A DNA stretch of 64,000 nt, taken from NCBI RefSeq assembly GCF_002754245.1, contig NZ_PEEX01000001.1, positions 3,142,001 to 3,206,000 of the forward strand, in the 5' to 3' direction. Positions 7,636 to 16,339 of the stretch are shown piece after piece. This DNA is from Chryseobacterium sp. 52. Its GTDB lineage: Bacteria > Bacteroidota > Bacteroidia > Flavobacteriales > Weeksellaceae. The stretch's first letter is position 1, and each line of letters opens with the position of its first letter. The notes under the pieces are model-generated. The model did not search any database. It was not told the DNA's origin and worked only from the letters and a program-made list of their open reading frames with translations. The position numbers and the translations under genes were made by a program.

Positions 7636-9162
7636 ATGAACAACAATCAAATGCCCGCCGGAGACATCCTGGGCGCTTCCTTACCTCACATTTCGGGGAA
7701 TTTTGGAAATATTTTTCATTCTGACAATTATGATCATTATCGTTCCGCTGTCAACGACACTTTAGAGCTCGTAGGAACATTTCTTCATAGAAATGATAAA
7801 CCCTTCAGCGGAATCGAAGCCAAAGAAATGAAAGGAATGGTACAGCAGATAGACCTTAATCAAAAACTATCTTCTTACCAGGAGCTTCTTCAGGAGGTAG
7901 ATACTATATATGTAAAGCATGCTACTGCTTTTCACCTTCCACAATATGTGGCACACCTTAACTGTCCTGTCGTAATTCCTGCACTGGCTGGAGAAATCCT
8001 TGTAAGTGCCATCAATTCTTCACAGGATACCTACGACCAAAGTGCCGGAGGAACATTCATGGAAAGAAAACTGATCGACTGGACTGCTGAACAGATAGGA
8101 TATAATGCAGAAACAAGCGACGGTGTTTTCACCGCAGGTGGATCACAGAGTAACTTAATGGGACTGGTTATGATGCGTGACTGTTTTTCCCAGAAAAGAT
8201 ACAATCATAATATCAAACTGGACGGTCTTCCACAAGAGGCAGGACGATTCAGAATCTTTGTTTCTGACAAATCACATTTCAGCAATTTAAAAAATGCCTC
8301 GATCATGGGATTGGGCGAAAAAAGTATCGTTAAAGTTCCTACAGATGAAAGATTCTGTATGGATATCACTTTACTGAAAAAATACATCAAAAGAGAGGAG
8401 CAGTTGGGGAATATCCCTATCGGAATTGTAGCTACTGCAGGAACGACAGACTTTGGAAACGTAGATCCTTTGGAAGATATCGCCAATATTGCAGAACAGT
8501 ACAATATCTGGATGCACGTAGACGCCGCTTATGGATGTGCCTTATTATTAAGCGAAAAATACCGTTATCTTCTGAATGGTATAGAAAGAGCAGATTCGGT
8601 GACGATAGATTATCATAAATCATTCTTCCAGCCCATCAGCAGCAGTGCTTTCATCGTTAAAGATAAAAGAGAATTAAGAATCCTTAAACACCATGCAGAC
8701 TATCTGAATCCGGTAGAAATGGACGAAGAAGAGATTCCTGCACAAATCAACAAATCCATTATACAGAGTACCCGTAGATTCGATGCTTTGAAGCTTTGGT
8801 TTACGTTAAGAATGATGGGGAAAGAACAGCTTTCCGAATACACCGATACAGTAATAGACCTTACCAAAGATGTGGCGTCTATGATTGAAGAAAATCCTGA
8901 TTTTGAATTGCTTTCTGACACTGACCTGAGCGTTCTGGTTTTCCGTTACATAAGAACAGATATCGAAGACCTGAATGCTTTGAACCAGTATATCAAAATG
9001 AAGCTTTTCTACAGCGGAGAAATTCTGGTTGCAAGCACAAAAGTAGACGGAGATTTCTACCTGAAGTTTACTTTCCTTAATCCAATCACGACGACAGAAG
9101 ATGTACACCAAATTTTAAACACAATAAAATCACATGGAGAAGACTTTGGTACAGCAAACTAA
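7636..9162 (+). CDS. PLP-dependent amino-acid decarboxylase (siderophore diamine synthesis)
   Basis: A 508-residue group II decarboxylase, of normal length for the L-2,4-diaminobutyrate/tyrosine decarboxylase family. Visible sites are TAGTTDFGNVDP near 268, HVDAAYG (D296 binding the pyridine nitrogen), and DYHKSFFQ with H327 and the PLP lysine K328. In NIS siderophore operons such enzymes make the diamine backbone. The neighbouring lysine-hydroxylase-like gene suggests lysine or hydroxylysine as substrate, giving cadaverine or hydroxycadaverine. It is the first gene of the operon; its last 29 nt overlap the next gene. Confidence 0.87.
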   Translation: MNNNQMPAGDILGASLPHISGNFGNIFHSDNYDHYRSAVNDTLELVGTFLHRNDKPFSGIEAKEMKGMVQQIDLNQKLSSYQELLQEVDTIYVKHATAFHLPQYVAHLNCPVVIPALAGEILVSAINSSQDTYDQSAGGTFMERKLIDWTAEQIGYNAETSDGVFTAGGSQSNLMGLVMMRDCFSQKRYNHNIKLDGLPQEAGRFRIFVSDKSHFSNLKNASIMGLGEKSIVKVPTDERFCMDITLLKKYIKREEQLGNIPIGIVATAGTTDFGNVDPLEDIANIAEQYNIWMHVDAAYGCALLLSEKYRYLLNGIERADSVTIDYHKSFFQPISSSAFIVKDKRELRILKHHADYLNPVEMDEEEIPAQINKSIIQSTRRFDALKLWFTLRMMGKEQLSEYTDTVIDLTKDVASMIEENPDFELLSDTDLSVLVFRYIRTDIEDLNALNQYIKMKLFYSGEILVASTKVDGDFYLKFTFLNPITTTEDVHQILNTIKSHGEDFGTAN

Positions 9163-11560
9163 GTTGACAGAAAAAGCACAGGAAATAACAGTCCGGATCC
9201 TGCTGAACGGCATGCTCCGCGAGATTGGAAACGGAAAGTTTTATCAGGGAGTTCCAAAATATGACAGCCTTACTGCTGAAGCTTTACAGAACAGTACGTA
9301 TCCGCTGCATATCAGGTTTGAACTGAAGAAAAGCGAGGTCTTTTTATTTGCCCCCGTTTCTTACCGCTCTGAAAGTGCTTTCCATGATTATGGAACGGCT
9401 TTATGGGTAGTTGATCATAAAAATCAGAAGGTTTCTGAACCGGATGTTGATCAGCTTACCGAATTGGTTTACCGAGAGCTTTCTGAACAGTTCAGTCAGA
9501 AAGGCCTTGATTTATTCACCAAAAGAATTCACAGCAGCCTTAGGAATCTTGAAATGATCATGCAAGAAGGTTTACAGGATAAAGACGCTTTAACCTATTC
9601 TTTCCTGGAATCTGAACAACAGCTTCCGGTAGGACATAACCTCCATCCTTTTACAAAAGCAAGAATGGGGTTTTCCAGAGAAGAACAGCTTCTTTACGGT
9701 CCGGAATTCAACAGAGGAATTCAGTTGGAATATTTTCTGGTGAATAAAAATTCTGTTCAGGAAAATTCTGTTTTAGATATACCATACAGCGAATTTCTGG
9801 AAGAAATTGTTTCATTACCCGAAGACCTGGAACCGGATTATTTAATAGAAGGTGAAAAACGCTCAGACTTTTATGTCGTTCCTTGCCATCCCTGGGAAGC
9901 CAGCTATCTTTTATCTACGGAAAACGGTTCGGAAATGATCAGTAACCGTACTTTAATTCACATTGGAGCTTTAGGAGAAGAATTTTATTCAACATCTTCT
10001 ATAAGGAGTATGTACAGCGCGGATATTCCATGGATGCCTAAGTTTTCTTTAAATGTTCTTCTGACAGGTTCAATAAGAATCAATACGGAAAAGGATTTAA
10101 AAAGAGGCTATGCATCAGCGTTGTGGCGCAAACATGCAGGAGCATCATTTGAAAAGGATTTTAATCAGTTTAAATTACTTTTAGAACCTGTTACATTAGG
10201 TGTTTATCATAACGATAAAAATATTGAAAGCCTTAATCTGCTGATCCGTGAAAATCCATTTTTGCCGGAAGATAAAATCCTTCTCCTGGCGAGACTGTGT
10301 CAGGACGAACCGGCGAACGGGCAAAACTTCGTACAGCAGTTCTTTAAAGATGTTTCCGGGAAACTGGGAACCGGACTGGAAGAATCTGTGACCATCTGGT
10401 TTGAAAAGTATATCAAATTACTGATTACTCCTTTAAATCATTTGTTCAGCCACTACGGGATGGCCCCTGAAGCACACCAGCAGAACCTTCTGATCAAACT
10501 GGATGATCAATTGCTTCCTCAGACGCTTTATGTGAGAGATGCCCAGGGATATCTGTTAAAAGAAAGTGCAAGAGAACAGTACATTGATCTGGCTAAAGAA
10601 TATCCGGAAATTGAAGATCTTTTCATCAGAGATGAACGTCTTTTGGATATTATCTCTTATCACGTACTGGTCAGCAACCTTTCCGCACTTATTGCCTCAT
10701 TAGGAAAAACCGGATGGGCAAGCGAAAGGGCTCTTATCAATATACTGCATAATGAGTTTGAGCAAATTCATCAGCATACCCCTTCCGATTTCACCCGATA
10801 TGCCCTTAAAAACCGTCATTGGGGTACCAAAACAAACTTTAAGGCTGTCGCCAATGAAATTGACGGAATTACCAGCGCAGGAGCGATTTCTTATGCTAAA
10901 GTTCCCAATCTTCTTTACCAGTATTATTTTTCAGATCAACTGATCCAGCCGAAAGGAAAAGAGGTCTTTTTCAGCCGTTATTTCCAGAAAGATGATGTCA
11001 CGATCACCATGAGGCCGATGGACCTTGATGAAGATCTTGAAATGCTTCATGAATGGTTTAACCGTGAACATGCGATCAAGATCTGGCAGATGAACTGGCC
11101 CATTGATGAACTGGAAACGTATTACCGTCTGATGCTTCCGAGCGATGAATCTCACAGTTATATTGTACTGAGCAATGGTGAACCTTCATGTAATATTGAA
11201 GTGTACTGGCCGTGCAGAGATATTGTAGGAGACTATTATGAGGTAATGCCTACCGATTATGGAACTCACCAGTTTATAGCACCAACAGATCCGAAAAAGA
11301 AATTTGTTTCTCCTTCCACACAATCTATGGTAGATTATGTATTTGCTCAGCCGGAAGTTGGAAAAATGGTAGGGGAAGGTTCTGTAGATTCTCTGGCTTC
11401 GATGATGAATAAAGCACACGTTGGCTTCAAAGTCGATAAAGTCATTGAAATGCCTCACAAAAAAGCCAATCTGAATTTCTGCTACAGAGAATGGTATTGG
11501 GAAAAATTCCCTCAGAACAAAGATGTAGAATTCACCGTAAAAATCACTGAACATGAATAA
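9134..11560 (+). CDS. NIS siderophore synthetase fused to an N-acyltransferase
   Basis: An 808-residue two-domain protein. Residues about 1-610 are an IucA/IucC-type synthetase: HPFTKARMGF (171-180), VPCHPWE near 250, SSIRSMYS near 290, and EAHQQN near 445 are the conserved ATP and citrate/substrate blocks. Residues about 620-808 are a GNAT domain of the IucB/RhbD/AlcB type (ITMRPMDLDEDLEMLHEWFN; Pfam-style siderophore acetyltransferase), which in known systems acylates the N-hydroxylated amine to a hydroxamate. The synthetase domain condenses a carboxylate such as citrate with that product. In aerobactin and rhizobactin 1021 the two activities are separate proteins. It overlaps both neighbours, so translation is probably coupled. 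Confidence 0.88.
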   Translation: MEKTLVQQTKLTEKAQEITVRILLNGMLREIGNGKFYQGVPKYDSLTAEALQNSTYPLHIRFELKKSEVFLFAPVSYRSESAFHDYGTALWVVDHKNQKVSEPDVDQLTELVYRELSEQFSQKGLDLFTKRIHSSLRNLEMIMQEGLQDKDALTYSFLESEQQLPVGHNLHPFTKARMGFSREEQLLYGPEFNRGIQLEYFLVNKNSVQENSVLDIPYSEFLEEIVSLPEDLEPDYLIEGEKRSDFYVVPCHPWEASYLLSTENGSEMISNRTLIHIGALGEEFYSTSSIRSMYSADIPWMPKFSLNVLLTGSIRINTEKDLKRGYASALWRKHAGASFEKDFNQFKLLLEPVTLGVYHNDKNIESLNLLIRENPFLPEDKILLLARLCQDEPANGQNFVQQFFKDVSGKLGTGLEESVTIWFEKYIKLLITPLNHLFSHYGMAPEAHQQNLLIKLDDQLLPQTLYVRDAQGYLLKESAREQYIDLAKEYPEIEDLFIRDERLLDIISYHVLVSNLSALIASLGKTGWASERALINILHNEFEQIHQHTPSDFTRYALKNRHWGTKTNFKAVANEIDGITSAGAISYAKVPNLLYQYYFSDQLIQPKGKEVFFSRYFQKDDVTITMRPMDLDEDLEMLHEWFNREHAIKIWQMNWPIDELETYYRLMLPSDESHSYIVLSNGEPSCNIEVYWPCRDIVGDYYEVMPTDYGTHQFIAPTDPKKKFVSPSTQSMVDYVFAQPEVGKMVGEGSVDSLASMMNKAHVGFKVDKVIEMPHKKANLNFCYREWYWEKFPQNKDVEFTVKITEHE

Positions 11561-12869
11561 TGAAACCATATATAACGTGATCGGAATAGGGATCGGTCCT
11601 TTTAACTTAGGACTGGCCGCCTTATCCAATCCGATTTCTGAACTGAAAACACTTTTCTTAGATCAAAGAGATGGCTTCGACTGGCATCCGGGATTAATGA
11701 TCGACCACGTCACACTGCAAACCCCATTTTTATGTGATTGTGTGTCAATGGCAGATCCTACCAATCCTTTGAGCCTTTTGAATTATCTTAAAGAAACCAA
11801 CAGGTTGTATAAATTCTTTATCAGGGAAGATTTCTTCATTCCCCGTAAAGAATATAACCGTTATTGCCAGTGGGTAGTGAGCCAGCTGCCTCAGTGCCGT
11901 TTCTCCACGCAGGTAGTAGATATTATCTATGAAGACGGACTTTATCTGATCACCACTGTTCATACCAAAACTAAAGAAGCGGTAGTTTACAAAGCGGAAA
12001 GACTGATTCTGGGAACAGGAACACAGCCACATATGCCTTCATTTATTCCGAAAGATGATTCCCGTATTCTTCATACGAGCTCATATCTGTATCGTAAAGA
12101 AGAACTTTTAGCTCAGGGTAAAAAAATTGCCGTAATTGGTTCAGGACAGAGTGCTGCAGAGGTTTTCTATGATTTATTGCAAAGCCGTGATGAAAATACA
12201 CAATTAGGCTGGTATTCCCGTCCGGACCGTTTTTTCCCGATGGAATATTCTAAACTGACGCTTGAGCTTACTTCTCCTGACTATGTAGACTATTTTTTCA
12301 GCAGGGATGAAGCAGCGCGTAAAACGATCTTAAGCAAGCAGCAAGCCCAATTTAAAGGGATCAATTATGACTTGATCAACCAGATCTATGATTTTATCTA
12401 CGATCTGAATATTGATAATGCTGATCCAAAGCTGACGATTATTCCAAACAGCCAGTTGGATAAAGTAGATAACAGCAGTATGGAAAACCTTACTCTTGAA
12501 TTCACTCAGTTGGAACAGGAAGTTCCTTATGAGCAGGAAGCCGATTATCTGGTGATGGCAACAGGATACCGTTATCATGAACCTTCATTTTTAAAGAACA
12601 TTGAATCTAGGATTAAAAGAGATTCAAGCGGTTTATTTGCGGTTAACAGAAACTATTCCATAGACCATAACGGTGGTGAAATTTATGTACTTCATGCGGA
12701 AGTACATACCCACAGCTATATCTCTACAGATTTAGGAATGGCGGCTTACCGAAACTCTTACATCATAAACGATATTCTTGGAAGAGAGCATTATAAAATC
12801 GAAAAGAAAATAGCTTTCCAGGATTTTGATGTAGAAAAACATGCTGCAATGCCAACTGTCAAAATGTAA
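11553..12869 (+). CDS. L-lysine/diamine N6-monooxygenase (IucD/SidA family)
   Basis: A 438-residue flavin N-hydroxylating monooxygenase. The FAD site GIGIGPFNLGLAAL is at residues 11-24, the NADPH site IAVIGSGQSAAEVF near 190, and the C-terminal ATGY motif reads LVMATGYRYHEP. It hydroxylates the terminal amine of lysine, ornithine or a diamine using NADPH and O2, preparing the hydroxamate. In this setting N-hydroxylation of (hydroxy)cadaverine is likely. It overlaps the preceding gene by 8 nt. Confidence 0.9.
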   Translation: MNNETIYNVIGIGIGPFNLGLAALSNPISELKTLFLDQRDGFDWHPGLMIDHVTLQTPFLCDCVSMADPTNPLSLLNYLKETNRLYKFFIREDFFIPRKEYNRYCQWVVSQLPQCRFSTQVVDIIYEDGLYLITTVHTKTKEAVVYKAERLILGTGTQPHMPSFIPKDDSRILHTSSYLYRKEELLAQGKKIAVIGSGQSAAEVFYDLLQSRDENTQLGWYSRPDRFFPMEYSKLTLELTSPDYVDYFFSRDEAARKTILSKQQAQFKGINYDLINQIYDFIYDLNIDNADPKLTIIPNSQLDKVDNSSMENLTLEFTQLEQEVPYEQEADYLVMATGYRYHEPSFLKNIESRIKRDSSGLFAVNRNYSIDHNGGEIYVLHAEVHTHSYISTDLGMAAYRNSYIINDILGREHYKIEKKIAFQDFDVEKHAAMPTVKM

Positions 12870-12873
12870 TACA

Positions 12874-14688
12874 ATGAATACCCATTTAAATAACAATACA
12901 ATCAGCCGGGAAATCTGGCTGCAGGCCAACAGAGATCTTATGGCCAAGACGTTTGCAGAATTAATGCATGAAGAACGTTTGAAACCTATCGCTGTCCTTC
13001 AGGATGAATCTGGATTTACAGTCTTTAAGCTTGAAACCGGAGTAGAAAACATTCAATACAGTTTCCGTGGTCAGGAAAGAATGATGGATTACTGGCATAT
13101 TGATACAACCAGTATTGAAAAAACAGAGAACGGCGTAAAAACGACAGCTCTGAATATTCCTGAGTTCTTTCTAGAGATGCAAACTGTATTCGATCTTGAC
13201 TCCAATACACTGGCAAGATATACCGAAGAATTGCTGCATACTTTATATTGCGATGCTCTGATTTTATCAAGAGGTGTTATGTGTTCAAAAGATCTGGCAG
13301 CAAGTAACTATCAGACGGTAGAACATCAGATGACAGGACATCCGTGGGTGATTGTCAATAAAAGCAGATTAGGATTTTCTCCTGCCGATCTTCAAACATA
13401 TGCTCCGGAAGCAGGACAGGATCTAAAAGTTCTATGGCTGGCTGCTCACAAAGACAGATCTGCTTTCCAGTCATTGGAACATATCGATAAAGACGGTTTT
13501 TACCGCTCTGAAATCGGAGACGAACTGTATGAAGAATTTCAGCAAAAGCTTATCAATGATGGGAAATCTGTTGAAGATTACAACTTCATTCCTGTACATC
13601 CCTGGCAATGGGAAAACAAGTTGAAAATCCACTTTGCAGGAGATATTGCCTCTGAAATCTTAATTCTTTTAGGAGCAGGAAATGATATCTACAGTCCGCA
13701 ACAGAGTATCCGTACTTTATTTAATACAGATCATCCTGAAAAAAGATATCTGAAAACGGCAGTTTCTATCTTAAGTACAGGAAATATCAGAGGACTTTCG
13801 CCTAAGCAGATGAAAATCGCTCCGTCTATTACAGATTGGGTAAAAGGTTTAATCAAAGGTGATGCTTATCTGGAAACAAAAGGGACTATATTCTTGGGAG
13901 AAGAAGCTTCTATTGCTTATCTGCATCCTCAGTACAGTGCTATTGCCGGAGTTCCTTATCAGTATAATGAATTTTTAGGTGCTTTATGGCGCGAAAGTGC
14001 TTCCAATTATTTACAGGAAGATGAAGAAATATTTACCATGGCTTCACTGCTTTTTGTAGATCAAAATGGAGTTCCTTTGGTACAGGCTTTTGCTGAAAAA
14101 GCAGGAATCAGTATCAAACAGTGGATCAAAGATTATCTTGATGCCTACCTTACACCGCTGCTTCATATCTATTATACCCATTCTCTTTGTGTAACACCTC
14201 ACGGAGAAAACATTATGGTGGTATTAAAGAACGGAGTGCCGCAGAGAATTGTGATCAAAGATTTTGTGGATGATATCGTCCTGACTGTAGAAGCAAGAGA
14301 AAAACTTCCGGATCATCTGGCAGACGGATTGATTCAGTCTTCGAACAAAGAAAATGTTCCGTTATCTATTCTTTTGGGAGTTTTTGATGCGTTCTTCAGA
14401 TACCTGTCGAATGTACTGCATACCCATTCTGACTTTAAAGAAGAAACATTCTGGATGCTTGTTCATGACTGTATAGAGAACTATAAAAATCATAATCCAC
14501 ATCTGAATGAACGTTATGAAAAATATGATCTGTATGTTCCTACATTTAAACGATTCTACATCAACAGTCTGCGTTTGAAAAACAACGGCTATAGTGAAAA
14601 CAAAGCATTTGCTATTCCAAAGAAAGACGGTGCTTTACCGAATCCTTTGTATCAGATTGCTAATAAAAATTCTGTAGCGGCCGTATGA
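12874..14688 (+). CDS. IucA/IucC-family NIS siderophore synthetase
   Basis: A 604-residue stand-alone NIS synthetase; I use the ATG at 12874, 5 nt after the previous stop, rather than the in-frame codon at 12841 inside the monooxygenase gene. Conserved blocks are TGHPWVIVNKSRLGFSP near 145, FIPVHPWQWE near 240, SIRTLFN near 285, CVTPHGENIMVVL near 442, and VIKDFVDDIV. It is probably the second condensation enzyme, joining another amine arm to the citrate intermediate. The last 4 nt overlap the MATE gene. Confidence 0.9.
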   Translation: MNTHLNNNTISREIWLQANRDLMAKTFAELMHEERLKPIAVLQDESGFTVFKLETGVENIQYSFRGQERMMDYWHIDTTSIEKTENGVKTTALNIPEFFLEMQTVFDLDSNTLARYTEELLHTLYCDALILSRGVMCSKDLAASNYQTVEHQMTGHPWVIVNKSRLGFSPADLQTYAPEAGQDLKVLWLAAHKDRSAFQSLEHIDKDGFYRSEIGDELYEEFQQKLINDGKSVEDYNFIPVHPWQWENKLKIHFAGDIASEILILLGAGNDIYSPQQSIRTLFNTDHPEKRYLKTAVSILSTGNIRGLSPKQMKIAPSITDWVKGLIKGDAYLETKGTIFLGEEASIAYLHPQYSAIAGVPYQYNEFLGALWRESASNYLQEDEEIFTMASLLFVDQNGVPLVQAFAEKAGISIKQWIKDYLDAYLTPLLHIYYTHSLCVTPHGENIMVVLKNGVPQRIVIKDFVDDIVLTVEAREKLPDHLADGLIQSSNKENVPLSILLGVFDAFFRYLSNVLHTHSDFKEETFWMLVHDCIENYKNHNPHLNERYEKYDLYVPTFKRFYINSLRLKNNGYSENKAFAIPKKDGALPNPLYQIANKNSVAAV

Positions 14689-16088
14689 GAAAGCTTCTGC
14701 ATCTTGTAAAAGAAGGCTCTGTATTTGCGTACGGAGCTTTAGCGGGAAAAAAAGTAGAACTTACCTCGGGGAGTATTAACCGTTCTATCTTTAGCCTGGC
14801 CATTCCTATGGTCATGGAGCTGGTGATGGAATCTGTTTTTGTCAGTATCAATCTTTTAATCATAGCAAGATTGGGAGATAAAGTCCTTGGGCTTGTAGGA
14901 ATCGCAGATAATTATATCAATTTTGCCAATGCAATTGCTATTGGACTCGGTATAGCTGCTGCAACATTGACCGCAAGGAGAGCCGGGGAAAAAGACCATG
15001 AAGGGATGAGCCAAACGGCTCATTATATCATACTGCTGGCATCTGCTTTTGCTTTGCTCATTGGCGGTTTGTCATTTCTTTTCGCCGGTGAAATCATCAG
15101 CTTCCTGGGATTCAATACAGATATTGTAGCCAACGGGCTTCCTTTTTCCAAGCTGGTCTTTTTAAGCATCGGTTTGGTAATTCTGCGTCTTTCTATTAAT
15201 GGACTTTTCAGGGGTGCCGGAGATGCCGACCTTGCTATGAAATCTCTTTGGCTTTGTCATATCTCAAGTATGGTCTTTGCTGTAATTCTTGTTTTTGGAC
15301 TTGGTTTTATCCCAGCTTATGGATTGATGGGGTTGGCTTATGCTACTATTTTATCCCGCCTGTTAGCTGTTTTATACCAGTTCTTTATTCTTATTACGCG
15401 CAGAACCAGTGTCAATATCCTTGTGAAATTTCATCTGGATATGCCTTTGTTTAAGAAAATACTGAAGATCGCTTTTGGAGGACTTGTTCAGTATATTATT
15501 CCTGCCTCCAGTTGGCTGATTATGGTTAAAATTATAGCCACTTTCGGAACTACCGCTCTTGCCGGGTATATTATTGCGCAGAGAATTGCCTCTGTAGCAA
15601 CAATGCCTGCCTGGGGAATTGGGAATGCTGCCGGTGTTCTTACAGGACAGAATCTGGGAGCCGGAAATCCGGACCGCGCAGAAAAAACAGTATGGAGGGC
15701 AGGAGGAATCAATATGACTTATCTTGTGGCTGTTGCCTTATTCTGGCAGTTCGCAGCGGAATATGTCGTAACGTTCTTCACCAAGGAAGCTGAAGTAGCC
15801 CGCTACGCGGTTCAGTACATCCATGTGGTATCTATGGCGTATCTCTTATTAGGTTTTACGATGGTGATCAGCCGGGCGCTTAATGCAGCCGGCAATATTA
15901 TGCAGGTAACGCTGCTGTATATGATCATGTTCTATGTTATTCAGCTTCCTTTAGCTTACCTGCTTGGAGTAAGGCTTCAATGGGAACTGAAAGGAATATT
16001 TACAGCTATTGTTTCCTCGGAAATCGTACTGGCTGTATTATTCTTACTGATCTTCAAAAATGGTAAATGGAAAACTATAAAAATTTAA
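14685..16088 (+). CDS. MATE-family exporter, probable siderophore efflux
   Basis: A 467-residue membrane protein with about 12 hydrophobic segments and the two-lobe MATE layout (SLAIPMVMELVMESVF at residue 35; LKIAFGGLVQYIIPASSW near 258). GIGNAAGVLTGQNLGAGNPDRAEK near 305 is the conserved loop of the second half. MATE proteins export cationic compounds by Na+ or H+ antiport. Its place in the middle of the biosynthesis operon, with an ATGA overlap, argues for secretion of the finished siderophore. Confidence 0.87.
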   Translation: MRKLLHLVKEGSVFAYGALAGKKVELTSGSINRSIFSLAIPMVMELVMESVFVSINLLIIARLGDKVLGLVGIADNYINFANAIAIGLGIAAATLTARRAGEKDHEGMSQTAHYIILLASAFALLIGGLSFLFAGEIISFLGFNTDIVANGLPFSKLVFLSIGLVILRLSINGLFRGAGDADLAMKSLWLCHISSMVFAVILVFGLGFIPAYGLMGLAYATILSRLLAVLYQFFILITRRTSVNILVKFHLDMPLFKKILKIAFGGLVQYIIPASSWLIMVKIIATFGTTALAGYIIAQRIASVATMPAWGIGNAAGVLTGQNLGAGNPDRAEKTVWRAGGINMTYLVAVALFWQFAAEYVVTFFTKEAEVARYAVQYIHVVSMAYLLLGFTMVISRALNAAGNIMQVTLLYMIMFYVIQLPLAYLLGVRLQWELKGIFTAIVSSEIVLAVLFLLIFKNGKWKTIKI

Positions 16089-16089
16089 A

Positions 16090-16335
16090 ATGCACACAAC
16101 AGACGAATTTTATGAAATTATCGCATCAGCAATCGCTGTAAAAAAAGAACTGGTAGACGAAAACCTAACCTATCAGGAAATCCCTGAATGGGATTCTATG
16201 TCCCACCTGCTTATTGTAGAAGCATTGGAACAGTTCTACCGGGTAAAGTTTGATTTTAACGACATCCTTGAAATGGGAACCGTTGGAAAAATCCGCGAAA
16301 AAATGAAAAAATACGATGTACTCGTAGAAAACTAA
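16090..16335 (+). CDS. Acyl carrier protein
   Basis: An 81-residue acidic helical protein with the phosphopantetheine site DSM at residues 35-37 (S36 would carry the 4'-phosphopantetheine arm), preceded by EIPEWDSMSHL and followed by helix II LLIVEALEQFYRV. It starts 1 nt after the exporter stop and 4 nt before the adenylating ligase, so ligase and carrier form a natural loading pair. A carrier protein is not needed by a standard NIS pathway. It may present an acyl group (fumarate, succinate or a fatty acid) to the acyltransferase domain; that is inference. Confidence 0.85.
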   Translation: MHTTDEFYEIIASAIAVKKELVDENLTYQEIPEWDSMSHLLIVEALEQFYRVKFDFNDILEMGTVGKIREKMKKYDVLVEN

Positions 16336-16339
16336 GTAT

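Noticed and set aside
11186..11629. 147-codon minus-strand frame across the synthetase/monooxygenase junction
   Set aside because: It overlaps two firmly identified genes and has no recognisable domain.
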